Made by a program: the position numbers and the translations under genes
Shown here: positions 44,393 to 55,531 of the stretch, piece after piece
How the letters are laid out: each line of letters starts with the position of its first letter
Position numbering within the stretch: the stretch's first letter is position 1
From: Serpula lacrymans var. lacrymans S7.9
Lineage: Eukaryota; Basidiomycota; Agaricomycetes; Boletales; Serpulaceae
Direction: 5' to 3'
NCBI RefSeq assembly: GCF_000218685.1
Contig: NW_006763296.1
Location: 238,715 to 302,714, forward strand
DNA length: 64,000 bases
Notes under the pieces: model-generated
Seen by the model: the letters and a program-made list of their open reading frames with translations, nothing else
Database searches by the model: none
What the model was told of the DNA's origin: nothing

Positions 44393-45226
44393 TTGACATT
44401 TTGCTACAGAATGATCCTATGACGTCAGGCATAGATTATGACGCATTCACTGTGACAATCGCCGTTCAATGCTCAACGACCTGGGTCGGTATAGGTCTCG
44501 GTGGCTTCGGTCGTCCATTTCATCCTTTATCGACCCGGACTAGAGCGCAACGTTCAAGCGTCATGCGGTCAGTGGTAAGAGGGATTTGTTTGAATCAGAG
44601 GCTGTTGCCAAACAAAGCCCGTAGGACCACAGTGGCACAGTTGTGGCCCTATTTTTCGGGTTTGGGGCTGGTCGTTGGGCGCTGGTACGATCTGAGCGTG
44701 GGCCCATCTCAAAGTTGACCTTCATAAACATTTGAAATAAAAGGATTAGCGGGAAGTTCAAGTCATTCCAGATTGCTTATCGAGGATTTTCTAAACAGCT
44801 GTCCTCCGGTGTCTTAACAGTACCCGAACCCGAAGAGCCAATCGGTTCTTTGCATCGAGCATCGATAAGCTGGCTCGGTGATCATTACTTCGCGCCCGAG
44901 TGTGTTGGATCTCACTGGAAACATATAGTAGTACTGCAGTTGTCCGATTTGTTGATATATCGCACTGTAAGCTTCGTCGTGTCATTTCTCTGTATGAAGT
45001 ATACATGATTCGTTCGGATCGGATGCATGATGTTGAAACCAAGAATGGAGTTGGGTCAGCACATTCGAGACTGCGACTCGGAGCTGTGAGTAATGGCTTC
45101 CACCTTATCGTTCGTCCAATGTGTCATTCGTAGCACACCCCAACCGTTACGCATCTGCATACTGGTATTCGCGGTGACGACGTACCCGGTGAGCCTGTCA
45201 TGCGGCAAAATAGGCTAGACCAGAGA
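44393..45226. other. Divergent promoter region of two alcohol dehydrogenases
   Basis: About 830 nt between two head-to-head paralogues, each with its own TATA box. No other gene or repeat was recognised. Confidence 0.45.
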
Positions 45227-45233
45227 TATAAAA
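45227..45233 (+). promoter_or_regulatory. TATA box of alcohol dehydrogenase 2
   Basis: TATAAAA about 95 nt before ATG 45328. Confidence 0.5.
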
Positions 45234-45327
45234 GCGAAAGGCTTGTCTTAGACTCAAATTCAGCTTCTTAATCCATACTACCGACACACCACAAACCCCG
45301 CCACATTCCCCCCGATCCACACTCGCA

Positions 45328-46457
45328 ATGCCATCTGAGCTATCATTTGCAGTCTTCAAGGGCTCAGAGGCCGGCAAGGTTGTGCAGTCTATTTCGACCA
45401 GAGAGCGCCTCCTTCCCGACGAAGTCCTGTTGAAAGTGACACATTCAGGTGTATGTGGAACAGACGTGCATTTTAAATCCAAGGATATTGTCCTCGGCCA
45501 TGAAGGCGTTGGCATCATCGAGCAGATTGGGTCAGGTGTCAAGGCATTTTCCGTGTATGTCCCCGTGTTCATCGTCCAAATACCGCGACTACCCCCTCCT
45601 TCGTGCTCACCTTTCCAACCTATAGAGGCGATAGGGCAGGTTTCGGTTTCCTCCAAAATGCTTGTGAAAACTGCGCTCAGTGTCGCGCTAGCGATGAAAT
45701 TTACTGTCACTCACGACAGATCTACGGCTTGGGCATACTTGATCAAGGCTCGTTCGCAACTTACTCCATTCAAAAAGCCGCTTTCATTTTCCCTATCCCC
45801 TCCAAACTCGATTCCGCATATGCCGCTCCGTTGATGTGTGCAGGCGCGACCGTATTCAATGCTCTCTTTACTGGGAACGTGCGCCCTGCTGATCGCGTAG
45901 GCGTCATTGGTGTCGGCGGTCTTGGACATCTCGCTATCCAGTTCGCGGCGAAGATGGGCTGCGAAGTCACCGTGTTTTCTAGTTCCGATAGCAAGAAGCA
46001 GGAGGCACTGCAGCTCGGAGCCACCGAGTTTTACGCCACTAGGGGTATGAAGACTCTCGAAGGTGCAAAAGAAATCAATCACCTTCTTGTGACGACGAGT
46101 GCGCAGCCCGATTGGGACTTGTGAGTTTGCATATATAGCTTAGTAACCTCGGCCTACTTCTTATCTGTTAGATACATCCCGATAATGGCCCCCAGAGGAA
46201 CCATCTTTCCGCTTTCTGTGTCTCAGGAGAATCTCGTCGTGCCTTACATGCCGCTCGTTGTTGGTGGACTTCGCATCCAGGGTAGCCTGGTGTGTTCGAG
46301 GGGTGTGCACAGCAAGATGTTAGAATTTGCTGCGACGCAGGGGATCAAGCCGTTTGTTGAAACCTTTGATATGAGCGTAGAAGGTATAGAACAAGCATTC
46401 GAGCGGATGGAGCAGGGAAAACTACGTTATCGGGCCGTACTTGTCGCAAAGCAGTGA
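45328..46457 (+). CDS. Zinc-type alcohol dehydrogenase, CAD-like, paralogue 2
   Basis: Three exons from ATG 45328 (MPSELSFAVFKGSEAGKVVQ). Catalytic zinc residues lie in GVCGTDVHFK, LGHEGVG and APLMCAGATVF, structural zinc in CENCAQCRASDEIYC, and the cofactor fold is VGVGGLGHLAIQFA. The C-terminus is RYRAVLVAKQ. It differs from the other two paralogues mainly around the structural zinc lobe (GDRAGFGFLQNACENC in place of GWGYEHDSC), so substrate preference may differ. Head to head with paralogue 1. Confidence 0.9.
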
Positions 46458-48130
46458 GCGATATGATCTCAGGTACTTTGAAAGAGTACTGGGGTCAGTT
46501 TGAAGCGGTGCCTGTGTAAAGTACAAGAACCTGGTGCCTTTAAATTGTCAATAGTGTTATGTGTACAATTATTGTCGTCGTCTTCGTGTTTCGATATTTG
46601 AGCCTTGAAAAGACTGTAACTTGTTCTATGACTTACGAAATCAAATTTGACTCTTCATTATCAGTTATGTTCTCGTCCACGTCCTGAGCTGGTAATGCCA
46701 TTCTCACCTTGTTGCGACGAATGTGATAATTCAAGTTCAGCGACTCGCACAAGTTTTCTCTTAATAATTTCCTGTAACTGAAACTAGTTGAAACTATGCC
46801 ACGAACAGTTCGGAAAAAATACGACAGGTGCCAGCGAGATGGACGTACTTCGGAAGCTGAAATGCCTATTCCTGTAATCTACTCGTATGGATAAGTAGAA
46901 GAGTCACACATCGCTATACTTACTACTAGTTTCATATGGTTTCAGCTAGTATCACCGCAGAAAAAGTCGGATTTTCCACGGTCAACATGTGGCAAAAATC
47001 TAGATATTTTCGCCACATGTTGGTCAGATGTTAATCAGATGTTGAAGGATCAAAATGCGATCAAAATGGGCATATGTTACACCACATATCTATGAGATAT
47101 TAAGGATTACGCCCCTCATGTCCTGCCAGTCAACATAACCCTGTGCCCCATCTCCACATGGTACTCCGGACATCCGCCCTGATCCTCCTACACCGGACTT
47201 CTAGTCCACCATACATTTTCCTATGCACATTTTTGTGCTCCTCATGAACTCTGTAGTTTAGACCTTATAGTACACTCCTTGCACATACATTTCCCTTCAC
47301 TAGATAATTGTCTGCATGGAACTCCGTACTTACATTATGAGTTACTCCTTACAAGCTCCCATTCCTCCAACAGTATATAAGTTGTAACTCCTGTACCCCA
47401 TTCCTGCAGTTTGAGTATCGACTAGATTCCCTTGCCTTTCTAAGTTTTCCAGTCCTTCTCCAAAGGGCCTTTACTCTGCTCCTCTTTCATCCTCCACTTT
47501 CATCTGTTCATTCTGACAAGTTAGGGACCAAGGTCCACAGAAGGACCTAGCGCACAAGCTAAGTTGATTCCCAACCTCGTACTCCATTACTCTCTCCACT
47601 CCATCTCCACACTCCGAAACTCTGTTACTCTGAAAGGTCATGGCTCTGACACATTTTGACAGTCTATTCATGCATGAATATCTCGGAATTTCATTATAAT
47701 TACTCAATAATATTGTACATATTATGTAATTACCAATTACCATATTTATTCATATATACCGCTTTTTCGTTGGCAGGAATGTTCTTATTCCCATATTCCT
47801 AATGATGGTGCAATGTCTGCTAACCAAGTGCAGAAGAGCCTTGATGCTGTTTCATCAAAGCCTGTTAGAGTGAGTGTTAAGATAGAAGAAAGACTCATCC
47901 ACTAAAAACCTAACAAGGATGCAATTCTCGAGGCCTTTTCCCATTACATGGGGGGGGATAAGCAACGTCCAGCCAAAAGATCTACCTGCCTTGCTATTTG
48001 GCATTTCCAAAAATCACCAAACATGGCCTAAAGATCCCTTGACTTAGAAACCATTTCACTGTTACAACTGGACACTTACCACAGACAACAAGACCAATGT
48101 GGAGTCTCTTCAAGAGATCCAAGCTGGGTC
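46458..48130. other. Gene-poor AT-rich region with decayed repeat coding
   Basis: A hairpin lies at 46983-47022 (CAACATGTGGC with GCCACATGTTG). Near 47812-48000 a rightward text reads MSANQVQKSLDAVSSKP and, after a stop, DAILEAFSHYMGG, which looks like the 5' part of the hypothetical frame at 48131. Otherwise no gene was seen. Confidence 0.4.
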
Positions 48131-48508
48131 ATGGATAATGTGCCCACTGAGATTCTAGAGGCTGCACCAATGATCAAGACTGTTCTCCCTAAAGATCTAA
48201 GGCAGAAAAATTGCAAAAAATATCAGTACCTGTCAAGGAAATATTGCGAAAGGCATAACAAAGAAGTGGACGTACTGGAAGAGGGTCTTAAAGATGAAGG
48301 AGATGTCTGCAAGGCCTTAAGCAAGCCTGTAAGAGATTCACAAGCTGAATCATTGAGTCTTCACCATCATTTAGAAACAATTACTTACCTAGATCAGAAA
48401 CTTAAACAATGCATCCAGAAACACCCATTATTGCAGTATCAAGACTCCAAATACAATGCAGCTTTTATCATCAATGCCATGTCAGATGACAAAGATGATC
48501 CTGACTAG
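48131..48508 (+). CDS. Hypothetical protein fragment, probably repeat-associated
   Basis: A 125-residue frame rich in Lys, Asp and Glu (KDLRQKNCKKYQYLSRKYCE; AESLSLHHHLETITYLDQKL) ending SDDKDDPD. Decayed sequence upstream (47812-48130) appears to belong to the same protein. It lies in a repeat block and I do not recognise a domain. It may be a remnant of a multicopy fungal protein of unknown role. Confidence 0.4.
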   Translation: MDNVPTEILEAAPMIKTVLPKDLRQKNCKKYQYLSRKYCERHNKEVDVLEEGLKDEGDVCKALSKPVRDSQAESLSLHHHLETITYLDQKLKQCIQKHPLLQYQDSKYNAAFIINAMSDDKDDPD

Positions 48509-48610
48509 AGACTGATATCAGCTAAAATCACAAACTATATAGGTCATGCACCTGACTATCACAGTCCATTAGTAAGTTCTTGCTTCAACATCAGGAAAAA
48601 CACTTTGGCT

Positions 48611-48715
48611 ATATAGCAGAGGCAATACTATTTATGCTATTATAGTTCTAATAGTACTATATAGCAGAGGCAATACTATTTATACTATTATAGCTCTGAT
48701 AGTGTTATATAGCAG
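48611..48715 (+). repeat. 48-bp tandem repeat
   Basis: Unit beginning ATATAGCAGAGGCAATACTA at 48611, 48659 and, truncated, 48707. Related phrases (CTATTATAGCTCTTATAGTA) recur near 49430-49560. The units are partly self-complementary. Confidence 0.8.
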
Positions 48716-48716
48716 G

Positions 48717-49420
48717 GTGTAAGGACCATTTTATTATTTCCTCATCTTCGCTATGTCTTGGTTCTTGAACGCTTTTCCCATTACGCCTCTGGCTCTAGGG
48801 CTAGAGGTATCATTTGCCGTTCTACTTCTCATAGCCCTCACAGGCTTTCTTAACCATCGTTACCATTTTATATCACAGATCAGAGACTGGGTATCACTCC
48901 CAGCCAGCCAGCACACTGGGTAGAGACTGGTAGTAGGCATCTCGCCAACCAGCTCCAAGCCCCAGTAAAGCCTGGTAATACTAATAACGCCTTATCTAGA
49001 ATCGTACCTCATCATGAGGATACGGTTCCTGACCACGCGTGACAATCCTCTATTATTAGTACAAGTCTCTCACCTGCTGATTAATCAAGTCAGAAGTCGT
49101 ACAATAGTTACTCTCCCTTTTTCTTATTGGTTGATTAATTCCTCAGACCACTTTTCGTATATTCTCCTTTCGGTCTGAGGAACGGACAATTCCCTATATA
49201 AAGCCGTACCTATTCATGTATGGCTCCTTAGCTTTCTATTACTGAATTTACCCGCTTTACTCCTCAACAAGAACCTTTGAAGCTTACCTCTCAAAGTCCT
49301 CTACTTGCTATATTTGCTAGCGTCTGTCGACCTCAAGCTCATTGAACCCTTACTCCCTGCAAGTGCAGAAGGAGATAGGTTTAGTTTTTGTTATAGTTTA
49401 TCGTTGCCTCACACAGGGGC
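48717..49420 (+). mobile_element. Possible solo LTR
   Basis: Starts TGTAAGGACC, has a TATA-like CCCTATATAAAGCC near 49193 and a pyrimidine-rich stretch after it, and lies between copies of the same AT-rich repeat (48611-48715 and 49430-49560). A related stretch (TTTTCTTATTGGTTAGCTAG, CAGACCACTTTCTCAG) is at 51600-51645 beside the assembly gap. No internal coding region, and exact ends were not found. Confidence 0.4.
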
Positions 49421-49730
49421 ATTACTATAAATGCTATTATAGCTCTTATAGTATTATAAGTTTGAGCACACATGTATAATGTTATATAGCTAGCCAAGGC
49501 ATTATAATGGCTTTTATAGCTCTAATAGCTTATATAGCTGTTAAGACCATAGTACATATTTATGGTAATGCTTTATCCAAGTATAAGTTGTGACAATGTG
49601 TAAAAAAAAATGACAAGTCCATAAAAGGTCAATATATTACACATGTATACTATATTTTGTAAGCCTTTATGGTGTAGTGGATAAATGTGTGGTATGTGGC
49701 TGTAGATTAATTAGTCAGCAAAAAAGCGGT

Positions 49731-51460
49731 GTCATGCACCAAAGTTGATTGGTAGCATGGACAGGTGTCAATAACAAAGCGAATATTCAAAAAGACTCGC
49801 CTTTGCGCCACACAGGCACAGTGGCACGTGGAATAGTAATTAATATTGCCTGTTTTGAACTTGTGGCTGATCAGCACCACCTCTATTAGGCAATCCAGTC
49901 ATGCTCACCTTTGCTTTTCCATTCGGTACTTTCCGTGTTTCGGCATTTCGGCAAATTTTCGCGTCGCCACTGGCTACACATTGCATTGCGCCCTCGCTTT
50001 TGTCGTTTCCCTTACTCCCCTTCCTTTGCCTAGCCCCACCATGGGCCCCTTCCTCTCCTTTTTATTCTCACCCGACGGTCGTTTCTGGGTCCCCATTTTA
50101 GTTCACCTCCTCGTCACCTCCACCCTCCTCCTCCTCATCTTCTTTGCACCCCCACCATTTCTGATGTCACCACTTCCTATCCGCTTCCGTCGCCGATCCG
50201 TTGACTACCACGTGCCACTGCTGATATCAGCAAAGCCCCGGCAGCCGGTCCAAATAGGGCAACAGGTCCATCTTCATGACGTCGATCTGCCATCATATAC
50301 TATCAAAACATCGGTCGCTCGTCTTGCCTGGTTGGAGCGTGGGTGGGTAGTTTTTGAGCTGGAGAAGGTTCATCCCCTTGCGTCGCCCATGTTCATCGCT
50401 GTCCCATTCACTTGGGTACACTTATCATTTGTCCATCGTCTTCGCTACAGCTACACCTACCACACGCTGCCTGGGACTCACTTGTTCCAAATTGGAACTA
50501 CTCCTCTCCCTCCCTCGTTTGATCAGGTGGTCCAACACAACCAGTCCATTGGTAAGGCCATGGAACTGTCAGATTTGGACTAGGTGGTGGACCGGTGGCT
50601 CCAGTTTCTTTTTTTTCAGCAGAACATTCATTTACAGTGCGATTATTTTTGATTTTTGAATCATTTTTATGGACACATATTTTTTTAGAATGCCTGACTG
50701 ACAATAAAGGAACTGTGTTGATACTGATAGTGTTTTGCTTTGCCCTTTTTTTACTGCATCTTCCCATGACATCATGATTTTCCTGCTCTCTTTTTGCTAT
50801 TGGACTTTACTTTATGGCTGTACAAACCTGTGACATTACTCACAGCATTTATTGTTCTATCCCTTTCTTTTCTTTTTTTGACAATCTTATCCTGTACTAC
50901 CTACGCAGGATTCGTCAGCGTACATTCCTTCCTTCATATTCTTTCTCATTCTTTTTGCACAGCTATACTGTGCATAGCCTACTTCTCTTTTACTATATAA
51001 ACCCCTGTATTTTACCTTGTAAAAAAAACAACAAGAACTCGATTCCAGACTTCTTCTCTAATCTTAAGTCCACTTCTTACTGCTACTTGTGATCCAGTGT
51101 GGTCACAACACTTCCCACTTCTACCACTGTTAACTGCTGTCATCGTCACTCGTCACTTTTGAAAGTGATTGTCATCCCCTTCGATTAGAGTCCTTCTGAG
51201 CACTACAGTTTGTGCGTCAGGAGCCTGCTATCACTGGGAACCTCGTCACCTCGTCATCCTCATTGTTCTCAAACCTACCTTGTGCTACGATTAGCAAGGT
51301 AGTGCTCGTCTATACTCGCCACACACCCCCTATCTTTCTATAAATTCAACTATCCCTCCTCCTCAAAACCCACACTCATACACCACTGGGTTTTACTTTG
51401 AAGGATCTTTATACGTACCACCCCACGAACAACCAGACCACTCCACTGTTCTAGGAGGCA
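49731..51460 (+). mobile_element. Dispersed repeat R1, copy B (best preserved)
   Basis: Begins TGTCATGCACCAAAGTTG, contains the intact small membrane-protein frame, a TATA-like CTATATAAACCCC near 50995 and the R1 tail YFEGSLYVPPHEQPDHST region. Compared with copy A it lacks about 360 nt near 51250 and diverges after about 51447. The sequence before it (49663-49716, TGGTGTAGTGGATAA) resembles a tRNA A box. Copy C lies inverted across the assembly gap. Confidence 0.65.
50041..50583 (+). CDS. R1-encoded small membrane protein (intact)
   Basis: From ATG 50041 (MGPFLSFLFSPDGRFWVPIL) the frame runs 180 residues to TAG. One hydrophobic segment (HLLVTSTLLLLIFFAPPPFL) near residues 20-45 could be a membrane anchor. 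The rest reads as a folded soluble domain (PVQIGQQVHLHDVDLPSYTI; WLERGWVVFELEKV; TYHTLPGTHLFQIG). Copies A and C of R1 carry the same frame with a stop and frameshifts. The domain is unknown to me. It might be a retroelement accessory protein or a captured host gene. Confidence 0.5.
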   Translation: MGPFLSFLFSPDGRFWVPILVHLLVTSTLLLLIFFAPPPFLMSPLPIRFRRRSVDYHVPLLISAKPRQPVQIGQQVHLHDVDLPSYTIKTSVARLAWLERGWVVFELEKVHPLASPMFIAVPFTWVHLSFVHRLRYSYTYHTLPGTHLFQIGTTPLPPSFDQVVQHNQSIGKAMELSDLD

Positions 51461-51554
51461 AAGCCCATAAACAAGTTCCGTGGAATCTGGGAGGATTGTG
51501 TGTTAGTTTGTTTTGTGTGTGGTTTTCTAACAACAGTTCTCATCATCGACAACG
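51416..51554 (+). repeat. 139-nt direct repeat, left copy
   Basis: Matches 53487-53625 nearly base for base (shared phrases CTAGGAGGCAAAGCCCATAA and GGTTTTCTAACAACAGTTCT). The two copies flank the assembly gap and R1 copy C. Confidence 0.85.
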
Positions 51555-51651
51555 TTTTCTCATACGATTAGTAAATACGATAGATCGGACCACCTTCTCC
51601 TTTTTTCTTATTGGTTAGCTAGCTGGTCAGACCACTTTCTCAGTTCTTCCC

Positions 51652-52545
51652 NNNNNNNNNNNNNNNNNNNNNNNNNNNNNNNNNNNNNNNNNNNNNNNNN
51701 NNNNNNNNNNNNNNNNNNNNNNNNNNNNNNNNNNNNNNNNNNNNNNNNNNNNNNNNNNNNNNNNNNNNNNNNNNNNNNNNNNNNNNNNNNNNNNNNNNNN
51801 NNNNNNNNNNNNNNNNNNNNNNNNNNNNNNNNNNNNNNNNNNNNNNNNNNNNNNNNNNNNNNNNNNNNNNNNNNNNNNNNNNNNNNNNNNNNNNNNNNNN
51901 NNNNNNNNNNNNNNNNNNNNNNNNNNNNNNNNNNNNNNNNNNNNNNNNNNNNNNNNNNNNNNNNNNNNNNNNNNNNNNNNNNNNNNNNNNNNNNNNNNNN
52001 NNNNNNNNNNNNNNNNNNNNNNNNNNNNNNNNNNNNNNNNNNNNNNNNNNNNNNNNNNNNNNNNNNNNNNNNNNNNNNNNNNNNNNNNNNNNNNNNNNNN
52101 NNNNNNNNNNNNNNNNNNNNNNNNNNNNNNNNNNNNNNNNNNNNNNNNNNNNNNNNNNNNNNNNNNNNNNNNNNNNNNNNNNNNNNNNNNNNNNNNNNNN
52201 NNNNNNNNNNNNNNNNNNNNNNNNNNNNNNNNNNNNNNNNNNNNNNNNNNNNNNNNNNNNNNNNNNNNNNNNNNNNNNNNNNNNNNNNNNNNNNNNNNNN
52301 NNNNNNNNNNNNNNNNNNNNNNNNNNNNNNNNNNNNNNNNNNNNNNNNNNNNNNNNNNNNNNNNNNNNNNNNNNNNNNNNNNNNNNNNNNNNNNNNNNNN
52401 NNNNNNNNNNNNNNNNNNNNNNNNNNNNNNNNNNNNNNNNNNNNNNNNNNNNNNNNNNNNNNNNNNNNNNNNNNNNNNNNNNNNNNNNNNNNNNNNNNNN
52501 NNNNNNNNNNNNNNNNNNNNNNNNNNNNNNNNNNNNNNNNNNNNN
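51652..52545. other. Assembly gap (894 N)
   Basis: Unresolved bases. The true length and content are unknown. Long frames reported through it are artefacts. Confidence 1.
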
Positions 52546-53144
52546 TAGTATTATGAATGCGCACAATCGACGTCACGAGGATGGCCTCTTCCCCTATTTG
52601 GACCCGCGCGCCGGGGCTTTGTTGATACCAGCAGTGGCCCGGTGGGTAGTCAACGAATGGGCGACGGGAAGCGGATAGGAAGTTGTGACATCCAGAAAAG
52701 GGTGGGGGGGCCAAAAAAAGATGAGGAGGAGGGAGGGTGGAGGTGACGAGGGAGGTGAACTAAAATGGGGGGCCCCAGAAAACGACCCTTGGGGTGAGAA
52801 TAAAAAGGAGAGGGAAAGGGGGCCCATGGTGGGGCTAGGCAAAAGGAAGGGGAGTAAGGGGAAACGACAAAAGCGAGGGCGCAATGCAATGTGTAGCCCA
52901 GTGGCGGCCGTGAAAATTTGCCGAAATCCCGAAATGCCCGAAAGTACCGGATGGAAAAAGCAAAGGTGAGCGTGACTGGATTGCCTAATAGAGGTGGTGC
53001 TGATCAGCCACAAGTTCAAAAAGGGCAATATTAATTACTATTCCACGTGGCACTGTGCCTGTGTGGCGCAAAGGCGAGTCTTTTTGAATATTCGCTTCGT
53101 TATTGACACCTGTCCATACTACCAATCAACTTTGGTGCATGACA
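52546..53144 (-). mobile_element. Dispersed repeat R1, copy C (inverted, cut by the gap)
   Basis: Reads leftward from the R1 end at 53144 (TGTCATGCACCAAAGTTG on the minus strand) through the start of the small-protein region (MGPLSLSFLFSPQG), which is frameshifted, into the gap. Copies B and C thus form an inverted pair around the gap, a likely cause of the assembly failure. Confidence 0.75.
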
Positions 53145-53486
53145 ACGTATTGGTAAGGGATGTCGTTTGGTGACGGGATTCATTAGCCAAGATGGCGCTG
53201 ACTCACACCCTTCTTCGCTTATCAATATTCCTCCGAAGTATTCCCAGACATAGCACTGGATCGTGGCTATGTCATCTGGATATCTTCTCGAGGGTCGACA
53301 ACAAGTCTACGTCGTTGTAGGTACGATAGAACGTGAGTGTGAAGAGAGAATAAGAAGGAAAATGATAAAAGTAATAAGACACCTGCTGTAATCTCTAGTC
53401 CAAGGGCAAGAGGAGTGACGGGGATCGAGTCTGCTAACCACAACATGATGGGAATGTGATAAGAAAAATTGATTCCTCACAATACA

Positions 53487-53625
53487 TACCACCCCACGAA
53501 CAACCAGAGCACCCACTGTTCTAGGAGGCAAAGCCCATAAACAAGTTCCATGGAATCTGGGAGGATTGTGTGTTAGTTTGTTTTTGTGTGTGGTTTTCTA
53601 ACAACAGTTCTCATCATCAACAACG
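53487..53625 (+). repeat. 139-nt direct repeat, right copy
   Basis: Pair of 51416-51554. A few substitutions and a one-base run-length difference were seen. Confidence 0.85.
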
Positions 53626-53822
53626 ACCAAGAGTTTCTTACTGTGGCGCACAACTTGGACAAGCAAAGAGAAGAGAGAAAGAGGGATCACCCCTCAGGTT
53701 TCAACGGGTTTGTTGTGCTAGACAACAGGAGGACTCGCTGAGTCCTTCCCCATGTATTGCTCCTGTATATATACTAAAATACATGAGGTACTCTACAGTT
53801 GTAAATAAAGTTTAAAGTCCGA

Positions 53823-54647
53823 TGTCTGGCATGTGACCGGTCACATGGTGAGCCTAGACACTGGTCAGGTGTTGTGTCACATGACTTGGTCATGTGACTA
53901 TGAAAAAGTCGAAAATGTAAAGTAAAGTAAATGGTCACATGATTGGTCATGTGACTTGGAAAAATAAAAGTAAAAGTACAAAAAAGGTGAAAGTGTAAGT
54001 AGGTACTGGTACATCAATTGTAACAGTATGGTGTAAAATAACCAAACTGTCATCAACTGTCTGTTCGGATGGGGGGGGCTATTTGGACATTTCTGAAAAT
54101 ATACATTCCACTGTCATTTTCCCTCAACAACTTAATTTATTGTAGCAGTACCTGGTGCCAGTCCCCAACTTGCTAAATCATGAAAACTGTTGTGCCCAAT
54201 GTAGTGTCAGTGACCAGTAGGGTCACATGATGTTACGATAACACAATTTTTGGACCTTTAATTTTCATTCTCCTTTTTAACCTTTTTCTGTAGTTTTCAC
54301 ACACTGTGCCATGCGGCACTCTCCCTTTTGTTCAAACTCCTCTTTCTCACACTACACTGCCTTTTCCTTATTTTCAGATACAACTCTCTCACACAGTGGA
54401 GCTGGTCACATGGGCTGTGCCCCATGACATCATCAGCCACTGCCTCCATCAACTGTACAGTACACATGTACAAACAACCCTGTAGTAGTATATATACCCT
54501 AATAGATCAAGGAGACTCCTCAGCGAGGTCCTCCTGTTGTATACCCACAACTAACTCGGTCCTACCTAAGGGGTAACCACTCCCTCATCACTACCTTTAT
54601 AGTCTGTTCTAGTTGTGCACCAGAGTAACTAACTCTTGGTTGTTACA
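53823..54647 (+). mobile_element. Possible LTR with GTCACATGAC palindromes
   Basis: Bounded by TGTCTGGCATG and GGTTGTTACA, with a TATA-like AGTATATATACCC at 54486-54498. Its first 150 nt contain at least five copies of GTCACATG or CATGTGAC. No target duplication was seen and no retroelement genes adjoin, so this is tentative. Confidence 0.35.
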
Positions 54648-54740
54648 CATGATGTGGGACAAAAATGTTGAGCAATTGACAGAAAGGTGGCTGTTTGTGC
54701 GCAATAAGGCACTACATAGTTCTTAACAATGTGTTTGTTG

Positions 54741-55044
54741 TGCATACACACCAAGCATAACTGACTTTTATCACACCCAAAATTGATGAAAAAGCCTGAA
54801 GGTGGTTAAGATATTTGATTGTATCTTGGACCTACAAGATTTTGTCAGAATACTGTATTTTTGTTGAAATAATTTTATATTTCCACACAAAACATAGTAT
54901 CAATGGAAATATGTGAACAAAAATACAGTATTCTGACAAAATCTTGTATGTCCAAAAATACAATCAAATATTCCAACCACTTCCAGGCTTCTTCATCAAT
55001 TTTGGGTGTGACAAAACTTGGTTATGCTTGGTGTGCATGTAAAT
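54741..55044. repeat. Foldback element (about 140-nt inverted arms)
   Basis: The left arm (from GTGCATACACACCAAGCATA) pairs with the right arm (ending GGTTATGCTTGGTGTGCATG) through CACACCCAAAATTGATGA, TATTTGATTGTAT and AAGATTTTGTCAGAATACTG, leaving a loop of 10-20 nt. No coding potential. It resembles a MITE or other foldback transposon. Confidence 0.8.
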
Positions 55045-55531
55045 GTAACCAGCTGTACATTCAACCAGTCAGATCCAACAGAAACTCAAGGTCCAGGTCT
55101 GCCCCAGAGGGCAATGTTATCACCTGCTGTATACATTATTCTGGTATACCATGTATCTGGTATCTGCCGATTTTCCACACTTCGATTGTGGCCTCTTATG
55201 TAAGCGAGGCAGTTCTGGAGACCATGGTAACTTTACTGAAGTAGCGTCTTCGACCTCCTCCCCTTGATACCTCATTTTCATTGCCAGTCCTTACGGGAAG
55301 ATCTAATGGACAACAGCCTGCTTGGCAATGCTGACCGACAACCCTTTCCTAAGAATGCACGAAAATGGTGGAACATTGGTGAGACCATGCACAAAGGACG
55401 GTCAAGAGACGGGAAACGTTTTAGGAACTTCAAGATAGGATCAATACAATATACCATACTATATCAACATCCTCCATTATCAATCGTCGGTGTATCTTCA
55501 TAATCACCTGCCTATTCCCAGCTGATTTAAA
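55045..55531. other. Spacer upstream of the glycosyltransferase gene
   Basis: Contains only short frames. The part near 55440-55530 (ATACCATACTATATC) is likely promoter. A decayed frame around 55264-55500 has no recognisable domain. Confidence 0.35.

Noticed and set aside
51608..52714. Very long leftward open frames
   Set aside because: They run through the block of N and are artefacts of undefined codons.
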